Notes under the pieces: model-generated
What the model saw: only the letters and a program-made list of their open reading frames with translations
What the model was told of the DNA's origin: nothing
The model's database searches: none
Translations under genes and position numbers: made by a program
Assembly: GCA_001552935.1 (NCBI GenBank)
Contig: KQ959676.1
Location: 1 to 36,222 of the forward strand
DNA: 36,222 nt
DNA from: Umbribacter vaginalis
Lineage (GTDB): Bacteria > Actinomycetota > Coriobacteriia > Coriobacteriales > Eggerthellaceae
Direction of reading: 5' to 3'
Shown: positions 8,784-17,200 of the stretch, one piece after another
Layout of the letters: the number at the start of each line of letters is the position of its first letter
Position numbering within the stretch: the stretch's first letter is position 1

Positions 8784-8813
8784 CATAAAGCATAACGTTG
8801 CTTATGCTTTATG
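8784..8813 (-). other. Long hairpin overlapping the cmk-plsC stop codon
   Basis: A perfect 12-bp inverted repeat (8784-8795 with 8802-8813) with a 6-nt loop. One arm encodes the last residues and TAA stop of the cmk-plsC fusion. No run of T follows in the minus-strand direction, so it is not a classical terminator; it could be a weak terminator, an RNA-processing site or a 3'-end stabiliser ahead of ispH. Confidence 0.5.
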
Positions 8814-10484
8814 TGTCACAATAGTGTTTATTACGTCATCAACGCTTCTTTGTGCAACAGGATGTTCACGAAAAACAGGCGTAAAATCGTAATCATCAGG
8901 AAATAAGGCAGGCATATCAACTTCATCAGGACTAACGCGTAATTGCAGCGCAAAAACTTCACGCATTGCATACCACGTTGCTCCTTCAAGACGCTTATCT
9001 TTGGGCAAAAAGTCGAAATCAGAGAGCAGAATCGGATTCCCAAATTCAGTAGTAATACGAGGAAAACGCACACGCGAACCTTTTTCTTTAATGCGTTCAG
9101 CATCGCGAACGCATAAGGGCAACAGCGGCGCTTTACCCATGCGCGCAATAAGTGCGGCACCACCATGAATGCGGGGCTTTTTACTGCCGCGACCACGACG
9201 CGTTCCTTCAGGCATAATACACACTGCTTCACCGTGTTTAAGTGCACGACTTGCACGCTTCACCGCAAGCATGTCTGCACTATCGCGCTTAACAGGAATA
9301 ACTCCTACATGCGATAACAACCACTTAAAGATAAATGGTTTATTTTCAAAAAGCGTGTTTCTTCCTAAAAAACGTGCCCATGCGTGCGGCCAGAGCGACA
9401 AATACACAAATACCACATCGAGAAATGACGTATGATTGCTTACAACACACACGCCTGTATGCTTGTAAAGTTCACGAAAACGCTGAATATGAGCACAACG
9501 ATGCCGAAATAATAGCTTCGCGATACCATATACCACACTCAGTATGATTGTTGCAACAACGGTATTGATGTGACGTTCATGAGCGGTACTGGTCATCGGC
9601 AAATCCCAACAGTGCTCATACCATCGAGCAAAACGTGATGACGTGGATGTTTGTTTGGAAGTAGCAGATGCAGACTTAGGTTCCTGAGCTGGGTTGGATG
9701 CTTGAACTTGCTTAGCTGCTTGAACTTGCTTAGGTGCTTGCTTGCAAGCAACAGATGCAGGGTCGTGCGTTTGTACGGCGGCAACAACCTCATTGCTATG
9801 CAGCGTGTTAGACACGTCATCGCGCAATGCAGGGCATGCCTCATACACATGGTTGAGAATAAGCGTCAGCACTTCTTCAAACGTTTTGTCGCTCGTATCA
9901 ATACGCACAGCATCAGATGGACACACAAGCGGCGATGCTTCTCGCGTGGCATCGGTAGCATCGCGCTTGGCAAGCATATTACGAACTTCCTGTTCATCAA
10001 CACTACCACGCTGCTTCTCTTGATTTTGAAGCAAACGGCGACGCGTGCGCGCTTCAAGAGATGCTGTAAGAAAAAACTTACACTCTGCATTGGGAAACAC
10101 GGTTGATCCGATATCGCGACCTTCAACAACATAATTACCCAAGCTGCCAATTTCTCGCTGCTTTTCTAACAATGCAGCTCGAACACGCGGATACGCAGCT
10201 ACAACGCTTACAATGCGCTCAACGCGTGCGCCGCGAATATCGTCCGTTACATCAGCCCCGTTCAAAAACACCTTGTTTTGCGGCGCAAAGCGAATAGTAG
10301 CCGTTTGCGCCAGCTTAGACACGTCTATTTCGTTCGCTTCATCAACTCCTGCCAGCAAAACAGAAAGCGCAACGCAGCGGTACAGTGCACCAGTGTCTAA
10401 GCACGAAAACTGTAAGCGGCTCGCAAGAGCACGCGCCAGCGTAGATTTACCGACACCAGAAGGACCATCAAGAGCAATTATCAT
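8802..10484 (-). CDS. cmk: Cytidylate kinase fused to 1-acylglycerol-3-phosphate acyltransferase
   Basis: A 560-residue two-domain fusion. Residues 1 to about 215 form cytidylate kinase, with P-loop GPSGVGKST near 7-15, LDTGALYR, and VEGRDIGS; it phosphorylates CMP and dCMP. After a low-complexity linker (about 225-285, rich in Lys, Gln, Ala and Ser, with a KQVQA repeat), residues of about 300-520 form a PlsC-type acyltransferase: a membrane-like segment near 308-325, the catalytic HTSFLD (H351, D356) and PEGTRRG (E426 to R429). The second half would acylate lysophosphatidate made by PlsY. The ATG at 10484 has GAAAGG upstream; an in-frame TTG at 10499 is unlikely. The start overlaps aroA by 17 bp. 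Such fusions are known in coriobacteria. Confidence 0.94.
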   Translation of the reverse strand: MIIALDGPSGVGKSTLARALASRLQFSCLDTGALYRCVALSVLLAGVDEANEIDVSKLAQTATIRFAPQNKVFLNGADVTDDIRGARVERIVSVVAAYPRVRAALLEKQREIGSLGNYVVEGRDIGSTVFPNAECKFFLTASLEARTRRRLLQNQEKQRGSVDEQEVRNMLAKRDATDATREASPLVCPSDAVRIDTSDKTFEEVLTLILNHVYEACPALRDDVSNTLHSNEVVAAVQTHDPASVACKQAPKQVQAAKQVQASNPAQEPKSASATSKQTSTSSRFARWYEHCWDLPMTSTAHERHINTVVATIILSVVYGIAKLLFRHRCAHIQRFRELYKHTGVCVVSNHTSFLDVVFVYLSLWPHAWARFLGRNTLFENKPFIFKWLLSHVGVIPVKRDSADMLAVKRASRALKHGEAVCIMPEGTRRGRGSKKPRIHGGAALIARMGKAPLLPLCVRDAERIKEKGSRVRFPRITTEFGNPILLSDFDFLPKDKRLEGATWYAMREVFALQLRVSPDEVDMPALFPDDYDFTPVFREHPVAQRSVDDVINTIVTHKA

Positions 10485-12081
10485 GCAAAAGCCTTTCAAG
10501 GGTTATTAAAAACGACGGAAAACTAACCGAAACACATTGAGTGTTAATTATACGAAAAGGCGTGCTGCACACCAAACTTGCAACAAGCGCACACATTGCA
10601 AGTCGATGATCTCCTTGCGTATCAAACGCATGAACAGGACGAAAATGCGATTGTTGTACAGGAGAAACAGTAAGCGCACCATTACGAAAATCGGTGTGAG
10701 CTCCTAATGCAGCAAGCAAGCGCTCAATAGCAGCAACGCGATCGGTTTCTTTTGCACGCAATTCATCGACGCCAGAAAATACGCTCGGCGTGCTGGCGCG
10801 CGCTGCTAAAAGCGCAAGCATAGGCAGTTCATCAATAAGAAACGCAACTTCTTCAGCAGAAACGTGAAAACCGCGCCACGATGCACGCGATGTAGTATCA
10901 GCATTCGATTGAACATGAATAGAACCGCATGGCTCGCTTTCAAACACGCTTGGATCACCTGAGACGACAGCGTGTTCACTGGTACAGGCGGCACGGTATC
11001 CCCCCGCCTTTTCTCTTGATAGTGTCTGATTGAAACAGGCACGCTTTCCAGCTGAAACACCCTCACTCTCACCAGCACGTTTTCCAGCACCAGCGCATGC
11101 GTGAGCATCAAGTGCTTCATCGACTGCTACCAGAGCATTGTTTTCGTATTCCTCCCACGCAACACAAGCTCCTGCACGCTTAAGAACGTCTAGAAACGCG
11201 CGGCGTGTAGGGTTGAGCCCCACGTGATCGATATGCACATCGGAGCCTGAACATAGCAATGCAGCAGCAACAATAAATGCTGCTGAAGAAATATCACCTG
11301 GAATGTCATAGCGCACAGCATGCAGAGGCTGAGCACCATGCACATATAAACTATCAGCGCTTTCTGCCCAAAAACGCGCGCCAAAACCATGTAGCAAGCG
11401 CTCGGTATGATCGCGAGAGAGCTGCTTGAGCTGCACATGAGTAATACCTGGTGCATGCAATGCTGCCAGCAAAAGAGCCGACTTTACTTGTGCAGACGGG
11501 CTTTCAAGGCAGATTGTCGCAGGCGAAAGGTACGAAGGCGTCGTACGCAGCGGAAGCGTTGTTCCCGTAAGATCAATATGTGCTCCCAATTGCCGCAACG
11601 GGCGTGCTACGCGTGCCATATCACGCCGTGAAAGCGAGCTGTCGCCATGCAGAACGCACGGACGGTAAAAATTAGCGCAGATGCCGCTTATTAGACGCGC
11701 GGTCGTACCCGAATTGTTGCACTGAAGTGCTACGGGCTCGGGCAGGCAAACTTCCTCGGTGCGCAAAGGTGCGTGCGTCCACAAAAACGACGACGCGGGA
11801 ATGCCCGTAACGTGACACGAATAAGAATCGGGTGCATTTGTGCTGCTTGAAGCTTCGTCTTCAATGACAGCGCCCATAGCTTCAAGTGCGGTGCGCGTGG
11901 AGGTAACATCATCGCCTGTGCTGACGTTCGTAAAATGTGAACAGCCGCTTGCGAGCGCAGCAAGCATCAAACAGCGATGCGAAATGCTTTTGTCACCTGG
12001 CATAACGCAGTGTCCGTGCAACACGTACTTCGCCAGTGGTAATTCAGTGGAACCCGTGGTGTAAAAACGCTCAAAATTCAT
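10468..12081 (-). CDS. aroA: 3-phosphoshikimate 1-carboxyvinyltransferase (EPSP synthase) with an internal insertion
   Basis: Joins phosphoenolpyruvate to shikimate 3-phosphate in aromatic amino-acid synthesis. The 537-residue product is about 100 residues longer than usual. Family motifs are intact: PGDKSISHR at 28-36, CNNSGTTARL at 121-130, SLSRRDMARV, LRAKETDR at 441-448 and QGDHRLAM at 489-496. The extra length is mainly a low-complexity insert at about 322-403, rich in Ala, Gly, Ser and Cys, between the GACVAWEEYE strand and the GFHVSAEEVAFLIDELP segment. The ATG start overlaps the rluB stop (ATGA), which implies translational coupling, and the end overlaps the cmk-plsC start. Confidence 0.94.
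   Translation of the reverse strand: MNFERFYTTGSTELPLAKYVLHGHCVMPGDKSISHRCLMLAALASGCSHFTNVSTGDDVTSTRTALEAMGAVIEDEASSSTNAPDSYSCHVTGIPASSFLWTHAPLRTEEVCLPEPVALQCNNSGTTARLISGICANFYRPCVLHGDSSLSRRDMARVARPLRQLGAHIDLTGTTLPLRTTPSYLSPATICLESPSAQVKSALLLAALHAPGITHVQLKQLSRDHTERLLHGFGARFWAESADSLYVHGAQPLHAVRYDIPGDISSAAFIVAAALLCSGSDVHIDHVGLNPTRRAFLDVLKRAGACVAWEEYENNALVAVDEALDAHACAGAGKRAGESEGVSAGKRACFNQTLSREKAGGYRAACTSEHAVVSGDPSVFESEPCGSIHVQSNADTTSRASWRGFHVSAEEVAFLIDELPMLALLAARASTPSVFSGVDELRAKETDRVAAIERLLAALGAHTDFRNGALTVSPVQQSHFRPVHAFDTQGDHRLAMCALVASLVCSTPFRIINTQCVSVSFPSFLITLERLLHDNCS
10873..11118 (-). other. Low-complexity insert inside aroA
   Basis: Codons for about residues 322-403 of AroA have no counterpart in a standard EPSP synthase. 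The peptide contains repeated AGKRA elements (GAGKRAGESEGVSAGKRACF). The frame is uninterrupted across it, so it is expected to be translated as a surface loop. Confidence 0.65.
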
Positions 12082-13130
12082 TCGTTAACCTGGTTGCTTT
12101 CTTGATAATCGTCAGTTGGGCTTGTAGAAGCAGGCACAGCAATTCCGCCGCATGCGTACAGCTGAGCTGCAAGTGTGCTCTCAAGCACGCGATACGTTCC
12201 CCGCACAATGCCTTCAGCGCTCACAGGCCCAAATTGCTGGCGATGGAGCGCATACACCTCGTGATGCAGTGCCAAAAACATGCGCTTTACCTGGTGGTAT
12301 TTGCCTTCTTTAATGGTCAATTCCACAGCGCTGAACGCTCCGTTATGCAAAGCGTGACGAAATGCTGCTTCTTGGCGCTTGTTTTTTACAACGCTGCGAA
12401 AACACTCAAGATTATAGCGTGTATAAGCCGCGCGCGCATCGGGCAAACAGCGCGCGTCAGCGGGAGCACACGTGTATCCGTCAATGGCCACGCCTTCGCG
12501 AAACGCACGTATATCCGCAGGTGAAATGTGGCCTTCCACAAGAACAATATACCGCTTCGCAACGTGATGCGAGGGATGCAACAGCGCATGCCCCAAATTT
12601 CCGTCGGTTGAAAACAGCAGCAAACCTGTTGTGTTGCTGTCAAGGCGCCCGATGGGATACAGCCCCGGAAACGCGCGCGTGTCGATGTAGTCGGCAACGC
12701 ACGGGCGGCCCTGCGGATCAAGCATCGTGCTGACCACACCCGCAGGCTTGTGAAACGCAAGTGTCACAGGCGCGCTCCCCCACACAACGGCAACATCGTC
12801 AACGGTAACGGTGTCAAGCAAGGGGTGCACTTTCGATCCAAGCTCAACAACAACCTGCCCGTTCACGCGCACGCGACCAGCCGTCATGAGGTTTTCTGAA
12901 CCGCGTCGCGATGCAACGCCTGCGCGTGCGAGAAATTTCTGCAAGCGCATGGGAACAACGCGCTCGGTGTTATGGGGCGTGGGAAGCGCGGTTGCGGCGG
13001 CTGCGCTGGTAGCGGTGTTGCGCCGTGCAGGAGATGTCGGAGCTGCGGGTACGGTGCCGGTAGTGGGTGCATTGCCGGTGGTGGGTGCGGCAGTGCAGCG
13101 TGAAGCGTTATCAAAACGTGAGTGATTCAT
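12078..13130 (-). CDS. rluB: RluB/RsuA-family rRNA pseudouridine synthase
   Basis: Converts a specific uridine of rRNA to pseudouridine. After a low-complexity Ala/Pro/Thr N-terminal extension of about 60 residues comes an S4 RNA-binding domain (RLQKFLARAGVASRRGSENL...GRVRVNG) and then the catalytic domain with the active Asp in GRLDSNTTGLLLFSTDG and the KEGKYHQVKRM segment. The ATG at 13130 was chosen because GAGGA lies upstream, within the scpB end. In-frame ATGs at 13151 and 12950 are alternatives; the last would remove the extension entirely. It starts 8 bp after scpB, the usual neighbour, and its stop overlaps aroA. Family assignment is firm; RluB rather than RsuA is likely from the scpB context. 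Confidence 0.9.
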   Translation of the reverse strand: MNHSRFDNASRCTAAPTTGNAPTTGTVPAAPTSPARRNTATSAAAATALPTPHNTERVVPMRLQKFLARAGVASRRGSENLMTAGRVRVNGQVVVELGSKVHPLLDTVTVDDVAVVWGSAPVTLAFHKPAGVVSTMLDPQGRPCVADYIDTRAFPGLYPIGRLDSNTTGLLLFSTDGNLGHALLHPSHHVAKRYIVLVEGHISPADIRAFREGVAIDGYTCAPADARCLPDARAAYTRYNLECFRSVVKNKRQEAAFRHALHNGAFSAVELTIKEGKYHQVKRMFLALHHEVYALHRQQFGPVSAEGIVRGTYRVLESTLAAQLYACGGIAVPASTSPTDDYQESNQVNE

Positions 13131-13137
13131 GAGCGCG

Positions 13138-13923
13138 CTATTCCTCGTCATCAAAGTGGACTTCGATACCCTTATACGTAATGCATGACGTGTGCGGCAA
13201 AGGCTTTGCGTTCAAAGATACCGCTGCTTTACCAAGCTGTTCAGCGTTATCGCGCGATTGCGCGTGCACTGTGGGCGGTTGCACGTGATACAAGCGTAGC
13301 ACGTTCTGCGCTTCCCGTGCATGTTTTTCAGGCTGCTGAACAGGCGAAACAATGCAATCATTCATTTCAAACTTCTGCTGAATGCGCTCGATAAGCTCGT
13401 CGGAAAGCGCAAAGCTGTCAAGAGGAGTCAAATCCTTAATCGTTGACAGGTTAAAATTATCTAAAAATGTTGGTGTGGTGCCCAAAAGCGCCGGATTACC
13501 AACGTCAAGCGAGTGTCCTACCTCGCATAACAGGTTGCGTTGCATAAGCGATTGCACAAGCGTATCGCTATTAACGCCGCGCAGCGAGCTGATGTGCATG
13601 CGCGTAACCGGCTGTAAATACGCCACAATTGCGAGCACTTCACAGGCTGCTTGCGACAAAGGGCGCGCATCTTCAAGCGAGAAATAGTCATAGAGCATCT
13701 GATGGTGTTGTTCGGCAGACAAAAATTGCCAACCACCCGCAAGTTCATACAGCTGAATGCCGTGGTTGTCTTCGCGCAAACGCGTCTGAAGGCTTGCCAG
13801 CGCCTGCTGAGTATCGAGCGGCGATGCGTGCGCAGCTTGCGCGAGCTCCTTCACGGGAAGCGGCGCATCTGCCAAAAAAAGCAGCGCTTCAAGTGCGCTT
13901 TCAGTTTGCGAGCACGCAGTCAC
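13138..13923 (-). CDS. scpB: Segregation and condensation protein B
   Basis: Winged-helix kleisin-associated subunit of the SMC-ScpA-ScpB condensin complex that compacts and separates chromosomes. The product (about 261 residues) begins with the typical ESALEALLFLADAPL and contains the QAACEVLAIVAYLQPVTR and SLRGVNSDTLVQSLMQRNLL segments of the family, with a variable C-terminal tail of about 70 residues. The GTG at 13923 is preferred because GAAAGG lies 10 nt upstream and a TATAAT box at 13966-13971 would place the transcript start only a few bases from the alternative GTG at 13953. ScpA, normally encoded directly upstream, is absent; a giant adhesin gene lies there instead. It leads the scpB-rluB-aroA-cmk/plsC operon. 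Confidence 0.93.
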   Translation of the reverse strand: MTACSQTESALEALLFLADAPLPVKELAQAAHASPLDTQQALASLQTRLREDNHGIQLYELAGGWQFLSAEQHHQMLYDYFSLEDARPLSQAACEVLAIVAYLQPVTRMHISSLRGVNSDTLVQSLMQRNLLCEVGHSLDVGNPALLGTTPTFLDNFNLSTIKDLTPLDSFALSDELIERIQQKFEMNDCIVSPVQQPEKHAREAQNVLRLYHVQPPTVHAQSRDNAEQLGKAAVSLNAKPLPHTSCITYKGIEVHFDDEE

Positions 13924-13965
13924 GACGCCAACACCTTTCTTCCATACCTTCACAATGTTGTTTGT

Positions 13966-13971
13966 ATTATA
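13966..13971 (-). promoter_or_regulatory. -10 box upstream of scpB
   Basis: A perfect TATAAT on the minus strand lies about 43 bp before the chosen scpB start. No good -35 hexamer is seen 17 bp upstream. The predicted transcript start near 13959 supports an internal promoter for the operon that is independent of the adhesin gene. Confidence 0.4.
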
Positions 13972-14229
13972 GACTATGCAGGCGTTCGCGTGCCGTTAGC
14001 GCTGATGATTACTCACAAGAAGCGCACCGCTTGCCACGTCCCCCCCCTTCGCCCAGCAATGCGCTTGTTGCGTGCGGGTTTTGGAGCTACGAAAACAAAA
14101 AACAGGCACGAAACATATCGTGCCTGTTATACGCGTGTAGCTGTTATGCATACACTTCTAACAAATTATCCTGCAAGCAAAACCCAATTGCGCAACGCGG
14201 AACCTGTGTGCATTGTTGGTATGCATTGT
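13972..14229. other. Spacer between the adhesin gene and scpB
   Basis: Together with the scpB leader this makes about 306 bp without a gene. It holds the adhesin terminator (14092-14128) and an uninterrupted tract of eight C on the plus strand (14040-14047). No RNA gene or credible small coding frame was seen. Confidence 0.6.
14092..14128 (-). terminator. Adhesin-gene rho-independent terminator
   Basis: A perfect 11-bp stem (14101-14111 with 14118-14128) with a 6-nt loop is followed in the minus-strand direction by a T-rich run (TTTTTTGTTTT). It lies about 100 bp after the adhesin stop codon and separates that gene from scpB. Confidence 0.85.
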
Positions 14230-17200
14230 TTAACGATCTTTGCGTTCCTTGGCATACGAAGTGCGGTTACGCCTGCGCATTAGACCTGCACCTAAAGCAG
14301 AAAGCGCACCCGCAAAAACGGCATACAGCACACCGCGAGAAGCATTATCAGCTGTTTGTGGTAACGACATACCTTCTGATGGCGCATGCGTCGAAGCAAG
14401 ATGCTGCGTGCGCTGAGTTGATTCACTCTGAGCACTTTCATCGTTTGGCGCTACGAGCCCACCATCATCGGCTGTCATATCAGCACCATGAGTACCATGA
14501 TTGCTACTCTGTTGTTGTGTACCTGATAGAACACGTACCAGCTGCTGTGCTTCAAAACGAATTGTTGATCCATCTTTGAACGTCACTACTGCCGAGCCGT
14601 CGTTGTTCACATATACCGCTTGTTCTGGTAAACGAATAGCCGCATTAGCCTGTACCAACGCAGTACGGAGCTGCTGCTTTTCTGCTTCAGTAAGTGTCGA
14701 ATTGTTAACTGGCAACGTGAGTGCAGGTAGCTGCACCTTCGTATTGGTGCTTGTTCTGTTAACAGCTACTTTTTCTATATCAACAGATGCTGTTGAACCA
14801 TCAGTAAACGTAATAACAACACGTGGGATATGAACATTAACAACAATACGATCGCGTTGAATGCCTAAATGAGCATAACCTTTCGCAACAGCAGCGGTAA
14901 TTTCATCTGCATCTTGAGCTGTTAATTTTTGAGTATCAAACACAAGAACGCGTTGTGTAAGCGCAGACAGTGATGACCCCACACGTTCAGCCATGGTATA
15001 CACTTCCACAAGCGATGATCCAGGTATGGTTTTTGTAAGTGCTTTAGGAGGATTTCCCCCATCAAGTGCTCCTGGGAACGTTACCGTAATTGTTCCATCA
15101 GCGTCAACAGCAACATTATCAGGTGTGATACTTGGATTCGCCTTAAGGAAGTTATTCTTCACAGCGTCTTTTTCTGATTGTGAAAGCGCCTTTATGTTAT
15201 TAACTTTCAATTTTTTAGGAAGCACCAACGGCGTGTTGGTAGGCGTTTTCACTACGATAGTTTGTGCAGGCTCCAGGATATCTTTAGAAGGATACTGCGC
15301 TGTATCATCAACATAGGTAATAGTTACTTTACCGTGTGCATCAACGTCAATTGACTGTATTTTATCGCTATACGCAGCATTTGCCTTTTTAACTGCTTGC
15401 TTAATGAGCTCTTGTTCTTCTGCAGAAACGCTATCAGCCTTATCAACTTTCACTTTTGGATCAGGCGCAACAGGGTCGATTGTTTCCGCTAATACCTTGC
15501 CGTCAAGCGCTTGAGATGTGTTAGTAAGTTCTTGGATTGCTGTTGTTAAATCGGTTTTGTTTGCTTGCGCGTTGGTAAGAAGATCAGCAGCAGCTTTACA
15601 TGCCTTGTCAAAAGCTTCTTTTTTAGCTGGTGTAGCATACTTGTAAGCAGGCGTTTGTTTTACCGCTTCCATAGCTGTAAGAGTGCTTTGAAGCAGCGCG
15701 CGATCAACGCCATCAAGGGCTGCTTGAGCTTGTTCAAGTTGCGTTTTTGCTGCCGCAATTTCTGCAGCAGATGCGCCATTTTTATTTTTTGTTATGGTGG
15801 CTTTGGTTAATGCATCTTCAAAAGCACGTTTAGTTGTATCACTTGCATTCGTATAATTCGGTTTTTGTTTTTTCGCTTCCGCGTTAGCAATAGCTTGTAC
15901 AAGCGCTAAATTATCATTGCCATCAAGTGCGCTCATCGCTTGTGCTAACTGATCTGCTGCTTGCGTAATGGCATCTTGAGAAGCTCGTTGCATAGCAAGT
16001 GTTTGCTCTGCTTCTTCTAATTTTCTATCGAAGTTCGCCTTTTTATCAGGTGAAGCGTTCGTATATGTGTACGACGCTTGCGTATTGGGGTTTTTACCTG
16101 CTAAAACATGGGCTTTATCTACTTGTTCTTGCAACTTCGAGCGATCAACAACATCGCCACCTAACGCTTCAACAGCAGCTTCGAGTGTTTCTTGAACTTG
16201 CGTTACTTCAGCAGAACTTTTATTTTCTCCTTGAGTTTTATTGAGAACTTTTTCAGCTGCAGCTAACGCGCTATCAAAATGCGTTTTCTTATCATCAGTG
16301 TTATTGATGTAGTCTTGCTTTTGTGTAAGCTTGTCTTTTTGCTGATGTACCAGCTTAACGAACGTGTCAAGTTCTTCCATCCGCTTATCAAGTGTGCGAG
16401 CACTCTCAACTGTCTTTTGAATATACTTCTTAACAAGCTCAATAGTATTCATCGTATTATCTGACGGATCGCTTTGTGCGCTCTCAATGCTATCTTTAAG
16501 CGCAGCTTTCTGAGCATCGTTTAAGTGAGGAAGAGCTGCAAGAGCTGTCAATGCTTCTTTTTTATCGTGAAGCAACTGAGCTTCTTCCACAATACCATCG
16601 ATAACACGCTGCGAGGATGCAGCTTTAATGCGCTCTTTGAACTTATTAGCTTCATCGGGTGTAATGCTACCGTCGGCTTGTAAGCTGTCGATGATTTTCT
16701 GCGCGTTTACGCGAGCGTCATCGGTTTGTGCTTTCTCAACTATATCGGCAACATCATCAGAGCTTTGTGCGTGCTCAACTTTATTTTTCCATTCATCTTT
16801 TTTGCTTTGGTCAAGATGCTGTAAGTTTTGAATAGTACGTTTTGCAGAATCTTTTTCTGCCTGAAGCGATGCATTAGCGTTCGTTTGCGCATTAGTTTTA
16901 TTGGTATTACCTGCTGCATTAGCTTCATTTACGGCATTATTAACGTCGCTTTCAGAAGTAGCATCCTGTACTTTTTTACGATATTTTTCTTTATCTTCAG
17001 GCTTCAGGTTATTATTATTGTTGATGCTATCAAGTGCATCTTGTTTCTTTTTATCAAGCTCTGCTTTCTTCTTATCCTCTTCGGCTTTTTGCTGTTGCTG
17101 CTGTTGCTGCTGCTGTTCCTGTTGCTTCTTTTGGTTTATAGTATCTTGCGCCTGCTGCTGTTTTTCTTTTGCAGTGTTTTGCTTATTGGTTTGATCTTGC

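Noticed and set aside
13629-14579. 316-codon plus-strand frame across scpB, the spacer and the adhesin end
   Set aside because: It overlaps scpB and the adhesin antisense, crosses a terminator hairpin, and has no start signal; it is a shadow of high-quality genes.
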